A program made the translations under genes and the position numbers. The notes under the pieces were generated by a model. The model was not told the origin of the DNA. It saw nothing but the letters and a program-made list of their open reading frames with translations, and did not search any database. From the NCBI GenBank assembly GCA_946409545.1, contig CAMJWT010000021.1, positions 1-31,725 on the forward strand: a DNA stretch of 31,725 bases, read 5' to 3'. The stretch comes from RUG12783 sp946409545. GTDB lineage: Bacteria > Bacillota_I > Bacilli_A > RF39 > UBA660. Of this stretch, positions 6,424 through 15,684 are shown one piece after another; position 1 is the first letter of the stretch; every line of letters begins with the position of its first letter.

Positions 6424-8283
6424 TTATTCAACGAAATAAACCATATCGGCATCCGCTCTAGAACTTGATCTTATTGCTGTAGCATTATCAGTTCCTCGCT
6501 CTTTATAATATAAACTTGTACTTCCTCCACCATCAAGATTAACACCGTAGATACAATTTAATGATAAGAAGATATCTGCCATTTTTGAGAAAGTTAATCC
6601 AATTCCTCGATTACTACTAATATTTGTTAAGAAAACAAAATTATTTTTATCAATTTGGCATAATCCTTGTCTTATATTAGGAGAATTATCATTAGTTACT
6701 TTCTTACTATTAATAACAAGTAAAGGGGCAAAACCATATGTATATTTAATACCATCTTGAACCATTTGTCGTACTTTTTGTTTATTAGATTCCATATATT
6801 GTTTATCACCATTACTAATATCATAATATGCCATATATCCATCTTTTTTAAGACCATAAGTATATGTTTTTCTTGTTGGGAAAGTTTGATTAGTAAAGTC
6901 TCTTAAAATCTTTCCTTCATGGATAACAGCTGCCGTTTGTGATGAATTCTTCCATTTGGGATTAGCACTAATAAATTGGGTACTAAATTGATTACTTACA
7001 AAACCACTTGCATTAAAGGCAATCATATGTTTATCTCTAAAGTTAAGTCTTTTAGATACATAATTTACAAGTTCATTAACAGTTGCTAATTGTGGAAATG
7101 GGAACTTAAGACCAGATCGCATTTGATTATATGGGTCAAGAGCCCAAATATGAGTTTCATAATAATTTCCTATTTTTAATATTTTATATTTTAAAGTATT
7201 ACTATTAAAACTTTTTACAACACTACCACCAGTTGGTTCAATAAAGGCATATCGAACAGTACAATTAATTGTTGCACTATTTCCAACAATATCAAAAGCA
7301 TTAATAGTAGCTGTATCTACTTTTTGATTAATCGTAAATTTCTTTTCCGTATATTCTTTATTATCATAAACTATTTTACTTACTTGATTTTTATCTGTTA
7401 CATCAATAGAAAAATCAGATTTTTTAGTTTTACTATTAACACTAACAGTACAAGTACCAGTTGGAGCTTCTTTATCAATATTAGTTATTTCAACTTTTAC
7501 TTCTTCTTTTGTTCCATCTTTTTTATACATATCAAAGACATAATTACCATTTTTAGTTGCTAAATAAGTAACTGTATCCATTGATATTTTCTTATCTTCA
7601 ATCATGAAATAACTAAAATCTAATAAATTTGATACAACCGTTACTGTAACATTTTGATTAGTTGGATTAGAATTATCTAAAGTAATTGTGTAATGATCAC
7701 CAACAACTTCAATTGTTCTTTTTAATGTTTTTGATTTATTTCCTATTGTTAGATTATATTCAATTTGAAAAATACCTACTTTAGTTGTATCAACTGTTCC
7801 TGTTGTTTTTACATAATTAGTAAAATCTTCTCCCTTACTACTAACTAGAGAATAACCTTGATCTTTATACTCAGAACCAAGAGGTACTTCAATAACACTA
7901 TCTCCCTTTAATTCAAACGTTATATAGTTAAATGGATTTTCAAGAATATTTACGGTTCTTGATACTTTATTAGTTACCCATTTAGTATCAATAATATAAT
8001 CTAACGTATAAGTACCTATTTTATTAGTATCAACATTACCTTCTACTTTAACAAGACTAGCTTGATCAATATTTTGATAATCATATGCATAATAACCTGG
8101 TTCTTGATATGTCATACCTTCATATAAATTCATTGAAGAATCACCTTTTAGAACAATATTATAAGTATTAATTTTAATTTGTTCATTACGATAATTTATA
8201 TACATAACAATACCAATGATTATTATTAACGCAATTAAAATATAAATAAGATAATCAACATAACTTTTTTTCTTCTTTTTCAT
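6424..8283 (-). CDS. Membrane-anchored phosphodiester glycosidase (NAGPA-like) with Ig-like DUF5011 domains
   Basis: This 619-residue protein starts with a lysine-rich MKKKKK stretch and one membrane helix (about 10-30), and the remainder should be extracellular. Two DUF5011-like Ig domains follow, about 40-114 and 119-194, sharing the pattern of a GDS-type strand, an EPGYYAYD or DQGYSLVS turn, and VDTNKIGTYTLDY or VDTTKVGIFQIEY. Two less clear Ig-like segments span about 197-348. The C-terminal 220 residues match the phosphodiester glycosidase (NAGPA, DUF2233) family: AFNASGF (422-428), YGFAPLLVINSK, NIRQGLCQ (536-543) and VNLDGGGSTSLYYK (581-594). In the family this fold removes sugars in phosphodiester linkage; a wall polymer or host glycan is a plausible substrate, but none is shown. 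There is no LPXTG signal. Confidence 0.88.
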   Translation of the reverse strand: MKKKKKSYVDYLIYILIALIIIIGIVMYINYRNEQIKINTYNIVLKGDSSMNLYEGMTYQEPGYYAYDYQNIDQASLVKVEGNVDTNKIGTYTLDYIIDTKWVTNKVSRTVNILENPFNYITFELKGDSVIEVPLGSEYKDQGYSLVSSKGEDFTNYVKTTGTVDTTKVGIFQIEYNLTIGNKSKTLKRTIEVVGDHYTITLDNSNPTNQNVTVTVVSNLLDFSYFMIEDKKISMDTVTYLATKNGNYVFDMYKKDGTKEEVKVEITNIDKEAPTGTCTVSVNSKTKKSDFSIDVTDKNQVSKIVYDNKEYTEKKFTINQKVDTATINAFDIVGNSATINCTVRYAFIEPTGGSVVKSFNSNTLKYKILKIGNYYETHIWALDPYNQMRSGLKFPFPQLATVNELVNYVSKRLNFRDKHMIAFNASGFVSNQFSTQFISANPKWKNSSQTAAVIHEGKILRDFTNQTFPTRKTYTYGLKKDGYMAYYDISNGDKQYMESNKQKVRQMVQDGIKYTYGFAPLLVINSKKVTNDNSPNIRQGLCQIDKNNFVFLTNISSNRGIGLTFSKMADIFLSLNCIYGVNLDGGGSTSLYYKERGTDNATAIRSSSRADADMVYFVE

Positions 8284-8301
8284 ATCTCACCTATCATCTA
8301 A

Positions 8302-8310
8302 ATTTTATCA
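8302..8310 (-). promoter_or_regulatory. Extended -10 promoter of the phosphodiester glycosidase gene
   Basis: Minus strand TGATAAAAT lies about 20 bases before the ATAGGTGAG ribosome site. No good -35 is visible because the preceding bases are the T-tract of the upstream terminator. Confidence 0.5.
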
Positions 8311-8318
8311 TAAATCAT

Positions 8319-8347
8319 AAAAAAAAGATATTTGAAATATCTTTTTT
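8319..8347 (-). terminator. Intrinsic terminator of the 637-residue surface protein gene
   Basis: Minus strand AAAAAAGATATTTCAAATATC followed by a run of T. The symmetrical A-tract means it could also work from the other strand. Confidence 0.75.
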
Positions 8348-8366
8348 ATTATTACTTATAGAGATA

Positions 8367-10280
8367 CTATTTACACATTGAAACAGATGTTTTAGGAGCG
8401 AATATCTTTTTATTATCTATATTATACGTTTGATTATTGATATTAGTAAATTTTGCATTTTTAAAGATATACGCATTTGTATTAGATGGTTTAGAATAAG
8501 ACAACTTATGATTGCCACCAGGTATGTATTTATCAAACCATTGTTGAGTCTTATCATAAATATAGAATTCTTTTGTTTTGCTTTTTATAACAATTTTACT
8601 ATTATATGCAAATTGAATTTTTGGTAGATACAAATTATACCCATAATTGTGTCTACATTTAGGATTTGCACTAACTAAATACACAGGATTATTATTGTCG
8701 GGAATAATAGTATTTGTTCCTTTTACAATAACCGTTCCATTCCATGTGCTACCATAATCATGCCTCAAATTTACAAATGTATTAGTATGTTTAAGGGTAA
8801 CATTTTCAAGTGTTAATTTACCATAACCTAGTTGAAGAATACCACGAGTTCCTATTGTTGAATTTTTAATAGTTAAATTATATACACCACGATGTGTATC
8901 AATACGATTTAAAAAACAATTCTCATACGTAATATCTTTAGTATAACTACTACCCATTACTTTATAATCCTTATCTAAACTATCTGTAGTACTTGATACT
9001 TTAATCTTTTGTAATTTCATATCAACAACATTAGTCATATGTAAATCATATGATCCAAGATAGGTTCCTCTTTCCATATCACATGCTGTTTTACCACTGA
9101 CATCACAATCATCTTCTAAATAATCTTCATCCTCATCTAAATCCAAACTTTTATTCTTTGGACATGAAGTACCAGGTTTTGAAGTTTTATATCGCCACAT
9201 ACCATGAACTATTGAATTATTAAATGTTACTTTTGCCAATTGATCGAAACGATAAAAATTATGATATTGATAATATGTTCCATGAACAGTCTTATACTTT
9301 GAATCCACATATTTTACATATGTATGTGTTATATTAGAAACTTTAATATTATTTCTACTAATTTTTATTCCACGTTTAACTTCATAAGTCGCTACATCTT
9401 TTGTTGAAACAACAGTTCTAAATATAGCATCTTTAAATACTAATTGTTTTTTAGGAATTGCACTAATTATAACTTTTATATTTGCACCTTTATACGTCCA
9501 TTGAATATCTTCTTTTACTATATTATTTAAATCAACAGTAAAACTTTCTTCGACTTTACTCTTTTGACCAATTGGTTTCGATCTCCTAAAAATTCTTCTA
9601 CTATCATTCAAATCTACAACATGAACATAAAAACCAGTAATACACTTTTCAACATTTTTTTGTTCACTAATCTTAACTTTTTCACAACCTTTAACTTTGT
9701 TCAAAGCTTTTTGTTTATAACTATCATTAATTATAAATTTTTGTCCTTTTTCGATTTCTCCATTTTTTGGTGCAACATTTTTACCAACTTTTTTTATTTC
9801 ATAGTTAACATAATTACCAGGTATTTCAAAAATATAATTATTACCTACACCACATTTAGTTATAACGTTTTTTTCATCGTGAATATAAATAGTTGAATTT
9901 TTTAAATTAGTATCTGTTTCAACCTTTATTCTTTCTTGATCACCACTTCTATTCTTTCTAATATGATATTCTCCTGCTTTAGCAAGTTCTACTTTTAAAT
10001 TATATTTATTTGCACATTCATGGGCTGCTTTTAAAACATAATAATCATCATCATATTTTTTGAATGATTTAAAATTTGCATAATCAACTTTGCCTTTTTT
10101 CTTTGAACTTTGGCAAGCCTCACTATTTATAACAGCTGATGAAAGTGAAATAACTTCGTCATCTTCGATAGTATTATTCCTACTATTAAAAATATTTTTT
10201 AACAAAATCCCTTCATATTGTAAAAAACCAACTACTGCAAATACTATTATAGATAATATTATTTTTTCTTTTTTATTCAT
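8367..10280 (-). CDS. N-terminally anchored surface protein with predicted parallel beta-helix (pectate lyase-like) domain
   Basis: This 637-residue protein has one N-terminal membrane helix (about 7-23) and a large extracellular part. Residues 65-150 (DYANFKSFKKYDDDYYVLKAAHECANKY, then TDTNLKNSTIYIHDEKN) resemble the entry segment of Pectate_lyase_3 proteins, where a helix precedes the first beta-helix rungs. From about 280 onward there are short repeating strand patterns, such as NLTIKNSTIG and KLTLENVTLKHTNTFVNL, typical of right-handed beta-helices. The whole extracellular part is paralogous to the next upstream gene: NRIDTHRGVYNLT (458-470), the GSTWNGTVIV stretch and HNYGYNLYLP recur there. 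A Cys- and Asp/Glu-rich loop (about 367-401) is unique to this copy. No catalytic residues are recognised; binding or cleavage of a polysaccharide is only a guess. It has its own promoter and terminator. Confidence 0.75.
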   Translation of the reverse strand: MNKKEKIILSIIVFAVVGFLQYEGILLKNIFNSRNNTIEDDEVISLSSAVINSEACQSSKKKGKVDYANFKSFKKYDDDYYVLKAAHECANKYNLKVELAKAGEYHIRKNRSGDQERIKVETDTNLKNSTIYIHDEKNVITKCGVGNNYIFEIPGNYVNYEIKKVGKNVAPKNGEIEKGQKFIINDSYKQKALNKVKGCEKVKISEQKNVEKCITGFYVHVVDLNDSRRIFRRSKPIGQKSKVEESFTVDLNNIVKEDIQWTYKGANIKVIISAIPKKQLVFKDAIFRTVVSTKDVATYEVKRGIKISRNNIKVSNITHTYVKYVDSKYKTVHGTYYQYHNFYRFDQLAKVTFNNSIVHGMWRYKTSKPGTSCPKNKSLDLDEDEDYLEDDCDVSGKTACDMERGTYLGSYDLHMTNVVDMKLQKIKVSSTTDSLDKDYKVMGSSYTKDITYENCFLNRIDTHRGVYNLTIKNSTIGTRGILQLGYGKLTLENVTLKHTNTFVNLRHDYGSTWNGTVIVKGTNTIIPDNNNPVYLVSANPKCRHNYGYNLYLPKIQFAYNSKIVIKSKTKEFYIYDKTQQWFDKYIPGGNHKLSYSKPSNTNAYIFKNAKFTNINNQTYNIDNKKIFAPKTSVSMCK

Positions 10281-10301
10281 ACCTATCTACCTTCTAATTT
10301 A

Positions 10302-10310
10302 ATTATATCA
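10302..10310 (-). promoter_or_regulatory. Extended -10 promoter of the 637-residue surface protein gene
   Basis: Minus strand TGATATAAT directly follows the T-tract of the upstream terminator. An AGAAGGTAG ribosome site lies about 13 bases downstream. Confidence 0.6.
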
Positions 10311-10339
10311 AAAAAAGATATTTAAAAATATCTTTTTTT
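10310..10339 (-). terminator. Intrinsic terminator of the InlB-repeat surface protein gene
   Basis: On the minus strand AGATATTT, a two-base loop and AAATATCT are flanked by A- and T-tracts. It starts within two bases of the stop codon at 10341. Confidence 0.75.
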
Positions 10340-10340
10340 A

Positions 10341-13262
10341 TTAATCATAAGTATATTTATCTAAAACACCTTTATTTGATTTAACTACACCATATTTTTT
10401 AATAGTTGGTTTTTCACCAGATTTATAATTTTTTAGTTTATATCCGCCACCAACTTTTAAAGTTGAGAAATATTGTTCATTATGATTAAATACAGAGAAT
10501 TTTGTTGTATCACTCTTAATTGTTATTGTACTGTTAGCTTTTATTGTTACATTTGGCATATATAAATCATATCCATAATTATGGTTTTGTGCAGGTGACA
10601 TCGTTACTAAATAAACTTTAGAATTATCATCAGGAATAATTGTGTTATTACCTTCAAATACGATTGTTCCGTGCCATCTACTACCATAATCTCCTCTTAA
10701 CCCTACAAAATGATTTTGGTGTTTAATTGTAACATTACTTATAGTTAAAGTACCAAAACCTGTTTGTGTAAGAGCATGATGACCAATCGTACTATTTTTA
10801 ACAGTTAAATTATGAACACCACGATGAGTATCAATGCGATTTAATTTACAATTATTGTATGTTATATCTTTTGTAAAGTTTGTTCCTGTAACACCCCAAA
10901 TTAAATTAGTACTTGGATTGATTAAAGTATCTATTTCTTTATCACTCATTGTAATATTATTCATCGTCATTGTATTAGCTTTTGTAATATGTAAATCATA
11001 CGTTGAATGACCAGTTCCTTCTTGTTCATTTCTCATACCTTGAACAGTTGAATTACTAAATGTTACTTTTCCTAAACCAGCGAAAGCATAGAATCCATGA
11101 TATGCATAATTAATTTTATATACTTTTTTCTTTTCAGTATTTACATAAGAATGATGTAAATCATCTAAGAGAATATTACTTCTTGATATGTTCATACCTC
11201 TTTTTACATAGCCTTTACTACATGTCTTTGTTGATACTATTGTTTTAAAGTTACCATTTTTAATTACTAATTTTTTACTAGATATTGGTCTTATAACAAG
11301 TTCTACTTTTGAACCTTTATATGTCCATGTAATATTATCTAATATTTTACCAGAGACATCAGTTATAAATGATTCTTGTACTAATGATTGATTATTTTCA
11401 TTTTCATTTTTACCAGATCTAATAAATATTTTTCTTTTCTCATTAGTATCTTTAATTTGAACATGATAACCTGTAACAGTTTCCCCATAAGGTGCTAACA
11501 TATTACTTAATTTCTTTTTTACACTATCAGGGATATAAAAAGTAGATCCTTTAGTAATTTCTTTAGATAAAGTTGTGCTTAAAGAATCATGTCCATTTTG
11601 AATTTGAAAAATATAATCATCATTTTGACGTTTACCATTTACACAAATATTTTTTTCATCATGAATATAAATAGTTGAATCACCAAAATCAGTATCCGTT
11701 GTAATAGTAATTGTTCCACCAGAAAAATGTTTATAAATGTTATATGTTGATTTGGTAACTACTACTTTTTTATGATATTTATTAGCACAATCATGAGCTG
11801 CTTTGATAGCATAATAATCATCGTTATTGTGTTGTTTAGATAGTTCTTTAAATGATGCATAATCAATTGATGATTTATTTTTAACACTTTCACATATAGA
11901 ATCTGCTGTTGGTGGAGATGATGAAGTTTTTGTCCAATGGGCATAAATAGTTGTATTTGCAGTTATTACTGTTGTTGAACTTACCTTACTTCCACCATCT
12001 TTAGCTGTATACCATCCATCAAATTTATATCCACTCCTTGTTGGTGTTGGTAATGTTCCATATTGTTCTCCCTTTTTTAGAACTTTATTACTTGGTGAAA
12101 CACTTCCACCATTTGCGTTATAAGTTAAAGTGTATGTTACTTCTGGTGGTGTTACAGAACCTTTTGTCCAATGAGCATAAATTATTGTATTACCATTTAT
12201 AATATTTTTTTCACTTACTTTATTACCACCACTAATACTTGTATACCATCCGTCAAATTTATATCCACTTCTTGTTGGGGTTGGTAATGTTCCATACTCG
12301 GAACCTTCTTCTAAAGTTTTTGAGTGTGGATCAACGCTTCCTCCATTGGCATCGAAAATAAGAGTATAAGTTTTTGCTGGTGTTTCAATTTTAGACCAAT
12401 GTGCATAAATCGTTACATCACTATTAATTATGGTATTAGAATCAACTCTTTCACCACCATCTATCGTTTCATACCATCCGTCAAATGTGTATCCATCTCT
12501 TATTGGAGTTGGTAATTCTCCATATATAGAGCCTTTATTAATTTTCTTACTTGTTGGATTTACTGTTCCACCATTAGGATTAAAAGTTAAAACACAAGTT
12601 TGCTCTTGAGGTGGAGTTGGTGGAGTCGTTGAATTCTTAATCCAATGTGCATAAATAGTTGTATCGTCATATATAATCATTGATGAACTAACTTTATTTC
12701 CACCTACTACATCACTATACCAGCCATCAAACGTATAATCCTTTCTTACAGGAGTTGGTAATGAACCATAATTCTCACCTTTTTTTAGTGATTTATTACT
12801 TGGACTTACCTGTCCACCATTAGCATTAAAATATAAAGTATAAGTAATAGTTTGCGTTGTTCCTGATGGATTATTAGTCCAGTGAGCATAAATCGTTCTA
12901 TCTTCTCTTGCTTCATTATTTGAACTAACTTTATTTCCACCATCTTTTTCCGTATACCAACCATCAAAACTATAACCATCTCTTACGGGAATTGGAAGAA
13001 CACCGTATGTATCACCTTTAAATAATTCTCTATTAGATGGACTAACTTTTCCACCATTAGCATCAAAGGTTATTGTATACACTGTAATTATATCGTCAGG
13101 ATTAACAGGCTTTTTATTTAAATCAAAGAAATCTTTATACTTAAAAGCAAAAAATATGCCTACACCAATTAATACTAATAAAAATAATGCTAAAAAAGTA
13201 TTACTGTTACTATAGACAACTTCTACATTATTATTTTGGTTATTATTATAATTATTATTCAT
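10341..13262 (-). CDS. Surface protein with five InlB B-repeats and a predicted beta-helix domain
   Basis: This 973-residue protein has an Asn-rich cytoplasmic N terminus, one membrane helix (about 22-40) and then five Listeria-Bacteroides (InlB B-type) repeats of about 68 residues at roughly 61-128, 140-207, 222-289, 298-365 and 376-443. Each has a DANGG-type strand, a YGxLPTPxRxGYxFDGWY core and an IYAHW end; short Pro/Thr/Ser linkers separate them. From about 455 to the end it is paralogous to the 637-residue protein: DYYAIKAAHDCANKY, STIYIHDEKN, NRIDTHRGVHNLT and HNYGYDLYMP are shared. Such repeats in other bacteria act as stalks or adhesion modules, so a beta-helix head on a repeat stalk is a reasonable picture. 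There is no sortase signal. GAGGG precedes ATG by five bases; the promoter is not clear. Confidence 0.85.
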   Translation of the reverse strand: MNNNYNNNQNNNVEVVYSNSNTFLALFLLVLIGVGIFFAFKYKDFFDLNKKPVNPDDIITVYTITFDANGGKVSPSNRELFKGDTYGVLPIPVRDGYSFDGWYTEKDGGNKVSSNNEAREDRTIYAHWTNNPSGTTQTITYTLYFNANGGQVSPSNKSLKKGENYGSLPTPVRKDYTFDGWYSDVVGGNKVSSSMIIYDDTTIYAHWIKNSTTPPTPPQEQTCVLTFNPNGGTVNPTSKKINKGSIYGELPTPIRDGYTFDGWYETIDGGERVDSNTIINSDVTIYAHWSKIETPAKTYTLIFDANGGSVDPHSKTLEEGSEYGTLPTPTRSGYKFDGWYTSISGGNKVSEKNIINGNTIIYAHWTKGSVTPPEVTYTLTYNANGGSVSPSNKVLKKGEQYGTLPTPTRSGYKFDGWYTAKDGGSKVSSTTVITANTTIYAHWTKTSSSPPTADSICESVKNKSSIDYASFKELSKQHNNDDYYAIKAAHDCANKYHKKVVVTKSTYNIYKHFSGGTITITTDTDFGDSTIYIHDEKNICVNGKRQNDDYIFQIQNGHDSLSTTLSKEITKGSTFYIPDSVKKKLSNMLAPYGETVTGYHVQIKDTNEKRKIFIRSGKNENENNQSLVQESFITDVSGKILDNITWTYKGSKVELVIRPISSKKLVIKNGNFKTIVSTKTCSKGYVKRGMNISRSNILLDDLHHSYVNTEKKKVYKINYAYHGFYAFAGLGKVTFSNSTVQGMRNEQEGTGHSTYDLHITKANTMTMNNITMSDKEIDTLINPSTNLIWGVTGTNFTKDITYNNCKLNRIDTHRGVHNLTVKNSTIGHHALTQTGFGTLTISNVTIKHQNHFVGLRGDYGSRWHGTIVFEGNNTIIPDDNSKVYLVTMSPAQNHNYGYDLYMPNVTIKANSTITIKSDTTKFSVFNHNEQYFSTLKVGGGYKLKNYKSGEKPTIKKYGVVKSNKGVLDKYTYD
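11934..13082 (-). repeat. Five tandem protein-coding repeats (InlB B-repeat type), about 235-245 bp each
   Basis: The five repeat-encoding units share DNA similarity around the conserved cores, for example the segments encoding YKFDGWYT and TIYAHWTK. Repeats 4 and 5 are the most alike (both have YGTLPTPTRSGYKFDGWYT), suggesting the most recent duplication is at the membrane-distal end of the stalk. Such an array can change in number by recombination. Confidence 0.85.
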
Positions 13263-13307
13263 ATCATCCCTCTATTATAATATATCATATAAAGTAAAAT
13301 ATTAATC

Positions 13308-13336
13308 AAAAAAAGTGTTTATAAATAAACACTTTT
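13308..13336 (-). terminator. Intrinsic terminator of pheST
   Basis: Minus strand AAAGTGTTT, loop ATTTAT, AAACACTTT and a run of T. The pheT stop codon (13335-13337) overlaps the first arm. Confidence 0.85.
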
Positions 13337-15683
13337 AATTATCTCTTAATTTACAATTAAGTTTTGTTGTAACATCTTTAATCATTTTTTCAAAGATTGG
13401 CATAACAACTTCATCTGTTAAAGTTGTATTTGGATCATTAAATACTAAGTTATAAGCTAATGACTTCGTATTATTATCAAAATAATATGTATCAAACAAA
13501 CTAATATCAACTAAGTATTTACCACAACTCTTCTTTATTTCTTTCATAACAGTTTCATTAGTTATATTGTTATCAAGAACAAAAGCAACGTCATGAACAA
13601 TATTAGGATACTTAGATATTTCTTTGAAACTTAATGTTCCTACTCTAAATGATTTAAGTAATGTTAAATTTATTTCAAGTACATAAATATCTTCTTTCGT
13701 AACATTTGGATGTACTTTACCAATAATACCAATATTTTTACCATTAAGATTAATATTAGCAGATGAACCTGGATGTAATTCATTAGGTAATTTATCAATA
13801 ACTAAAGAGTATCTTCCATTATATCCAAGAGAATCAAGAAGTTCTTCCATAATTCCTTTTAAGTGATAGAAAGTTATCTTTTCTTTATATAAATTATCTT
13901 TATAATTACCAGACATTAATATCGCAAGTCTTTCTTCTTCGCCATATTCTTCCCTCTTAAAGAATGATTTACCTATTTCAAAAATAGAAATATCTTTATT
14001 ATTACGTTTACTATTGTAATCATAAATCATCATTAAACTAGGTAGTAAACTATAACGTAATGTACTTCTATCATCACTCATTGGATCAAGTAAAGTGACT
14101 TCATCAAACTCATCTAATGTATATTTATGAACTTCACTTCTTGGGATTAAAGTATAAGTCATTGTTTCATTTAATCCAAGAGATGTTAACTTATTTCTTA
14201 TCAATCTATTAAATTTATTATAAGAACCACGTTTTAATGGTAATGTTGGTACTTTACCAGGGATATTATCAATACCATAGATTCTTGCAACTTCTTCTAC
14301 TAAATCTTCTTTAATACTAATATCCATTCTTCTTGATGGTACTGTTACTTCTAATGTTCCTTTTTTGTCAAGAACTGTAAATGATAGTGATTCTAGAATG
14401 TCAATTACTGTCTTCTTATCTAGTTCAATACCTAATAAATTATTGATGTCATCAACAGTGATTTTTATTACATTATCTTTTTTATCAACTGTATCATATG
14501 CACAAATATCATCAATAATAGTTGCATCTGCATATTTAGCAAGAAGAGCACAACTTCTTTCCATTGCCATATATGTTCTTGTATAATCAAGACCTTTTTC
14601 AAATCTATTAGATGCTTCACTACGTAATATCTTCTTAGATGTTAATCTTATACTTACACTATCAAAGATAGCAGCTTCAATTAAAACATTTTTAGTGTTT
14701 TCCGTAACTTCAGTTGATAAGCCACCCATAACACCAGCAAGTCCTATTGCTTCTTCTTTATTAGCGATAACAATATCTTCTTTAGATAATGTTCTTTCTT
14801 GATTATCAAGAGTTACTAATTTTTCATTATCCTTTGCATCTCTTACTACAAGAGTATCACCTAAACTATCTGCATCATAATAATGAAGAGGTTGACCTGT
14901 TTCAATCATTACATAGTTTGAAATATCAACAATATTGTTAATTGGACGAATACCTGATGCAATAAGTCTCTTCTTAATGAAATCAGGGCTTTCCTTTATT
15001 TTTACATTTAAAGCTTTCTTAGCAAGGAATAATGGACATCTCTTTGTTCTAATATCTAAATTGAAGTTCATCTTTCCTTTTTCTTTTGGATAAGATAAAT
15101 CAATATCTTTTACTTCTCTTTTATAGATTGCCCCTACTTCATAAGCCATACCAATAATTGATAATAAGTCTCCTCGATTACTTGTAAGTTCAAAATCAAT
15201 TACTTCATCATCATAGTTAAGAGCTTTGAGAGCATCTTCTCCTACTTTAACGTCTTCATTTACTTCATGGATACCTTCAATATCTTCAGGTTTTAAGTAT
15301 TTGTGATCAATACCTAATTCTTGGATAGAACATAACATACCATTACTTTCAACACCACGAATAGTACTTCTCTTAATCTCTCCACCAGGTAGTTTTGCTC
15401 CAGGTAGAGCAACAATTACTTTAATACCTTTTCTAACGTTAGGTGCACCACAAACGATATCAAGGACTTCACTTCCTACATCTACTTTACAAACATGTAA
15501 ATGATCTGAATCAGGATGATTTTCGCACTCTAATACTTCACCAATAACTAAATTACTAGCTTCTACTAATTTTCCACAGTAATCATATTCATTACCAACA
15601 CCTGTCATTTTTTCTGCAATATCATGAATATCAAGATCATTAATATCAATATAATCATTCAAAAATTTACGACTAACTTTCAT
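13335..15683 (-). CDS. pheT: Phenylalanine--tRNA ligase beta subunit
   Basis: This 782-residue protein is the beta subunit of the alpha2-beta2 synthetase that charges tRNA-Phe. Domains in order are a tRNA-binding EMAP-like domain (about 39-148, with ENHPDSDHLHVCKVDVG), the B3/B4 editing region (about 200-380, with GIRPINNIVDISNYVM and GLAGVMGG), the B5 domain (about 400-470), the catalytic-like core, and the C-terminal FDX-ACB anticodon-binding domain (about 690-782, with ISKYPNIVHDVAFVLD). The length is usual. The start is ATG 15681-15683: it has GAGAGGAG seven bases upstream and begins the normal MKVSRKFLNDYID sequence, one base after the pheS stop. An in-frame upstream extension of seven codons has no ribosome site of its own and overlaps pheS. 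Confidence 0.97.
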   Translation of the reverse strand: MKVSRKFLNDYIDINDLDIHDIAEKMTGVGNEYDYCGKLVEASNLVIGEVLECENHPDSDHLHVCKVDVGSEVLDIVCGAPNVRKGIKVIVALPGAKLPGGEIKRSTIRGVESNGMLCSIQELGIDHKYLKPEDIEGIHEVNEDVKVGEDALKALNYDDEVIDFELTSNRGDLLSIIGMAYEVGAIYKREVKDIDLSYPKEKGKMNFNLDIRTKRCPLFLAKKALNVKIKESPDFIKKRLIASGIRPINNIVDISNYVMIETGQPLHYYDADSLGDTLVVRDAKDNEKLVTLDNQERTLSKEDIVIANKEEAIGLAGVMGGLSTEVTENTKNVLIEAAIFDSVSIRLTSKKILRSEASNRFEKGLDYTRTYMAMERSCALLAKYADATIIDDICAYDTVDKKDNVIKITVDDINNLLGIELDKKTVIDILESLSFTVLDKKGTLEVTVPSRRMDISIKEDLVEEVARIYGIDNIPGKVPTLPLKRGSYNKFNRLIRNKLTSLGLNETMTYTLIPRSEVHKYTLDEFDEVTLLDPMSDDRSTLRYSLLPSLMMIYDYNSKRNNKDISIFEIGKSFFKREEYGEEERLAILMSGNYKDNLYKEKITFYHLKGIMEELLDSLGYNGRYSLVIDKLPNELHPGSSANINLNGKNIGIIGKVHPNVTKEDIYVLEINLTLLKSFRVGTLSFKEISKYPNIVHDVAFVLDNNITNETVMKEIKKSCGKYLVDISLFDTYYFDNNTKSLAYNLVFNDPNTTLTDEVVMPIFEKMIKDVTTKLNCKLRDN

Positions 15684-15684
15684 C

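Noticed and set aside
11934..13082. CRISPR-like or tandem DNA repeat array
   Set aside because: Units are about 240 bp, diverged and in frame, and they encode InlB-type repeats.
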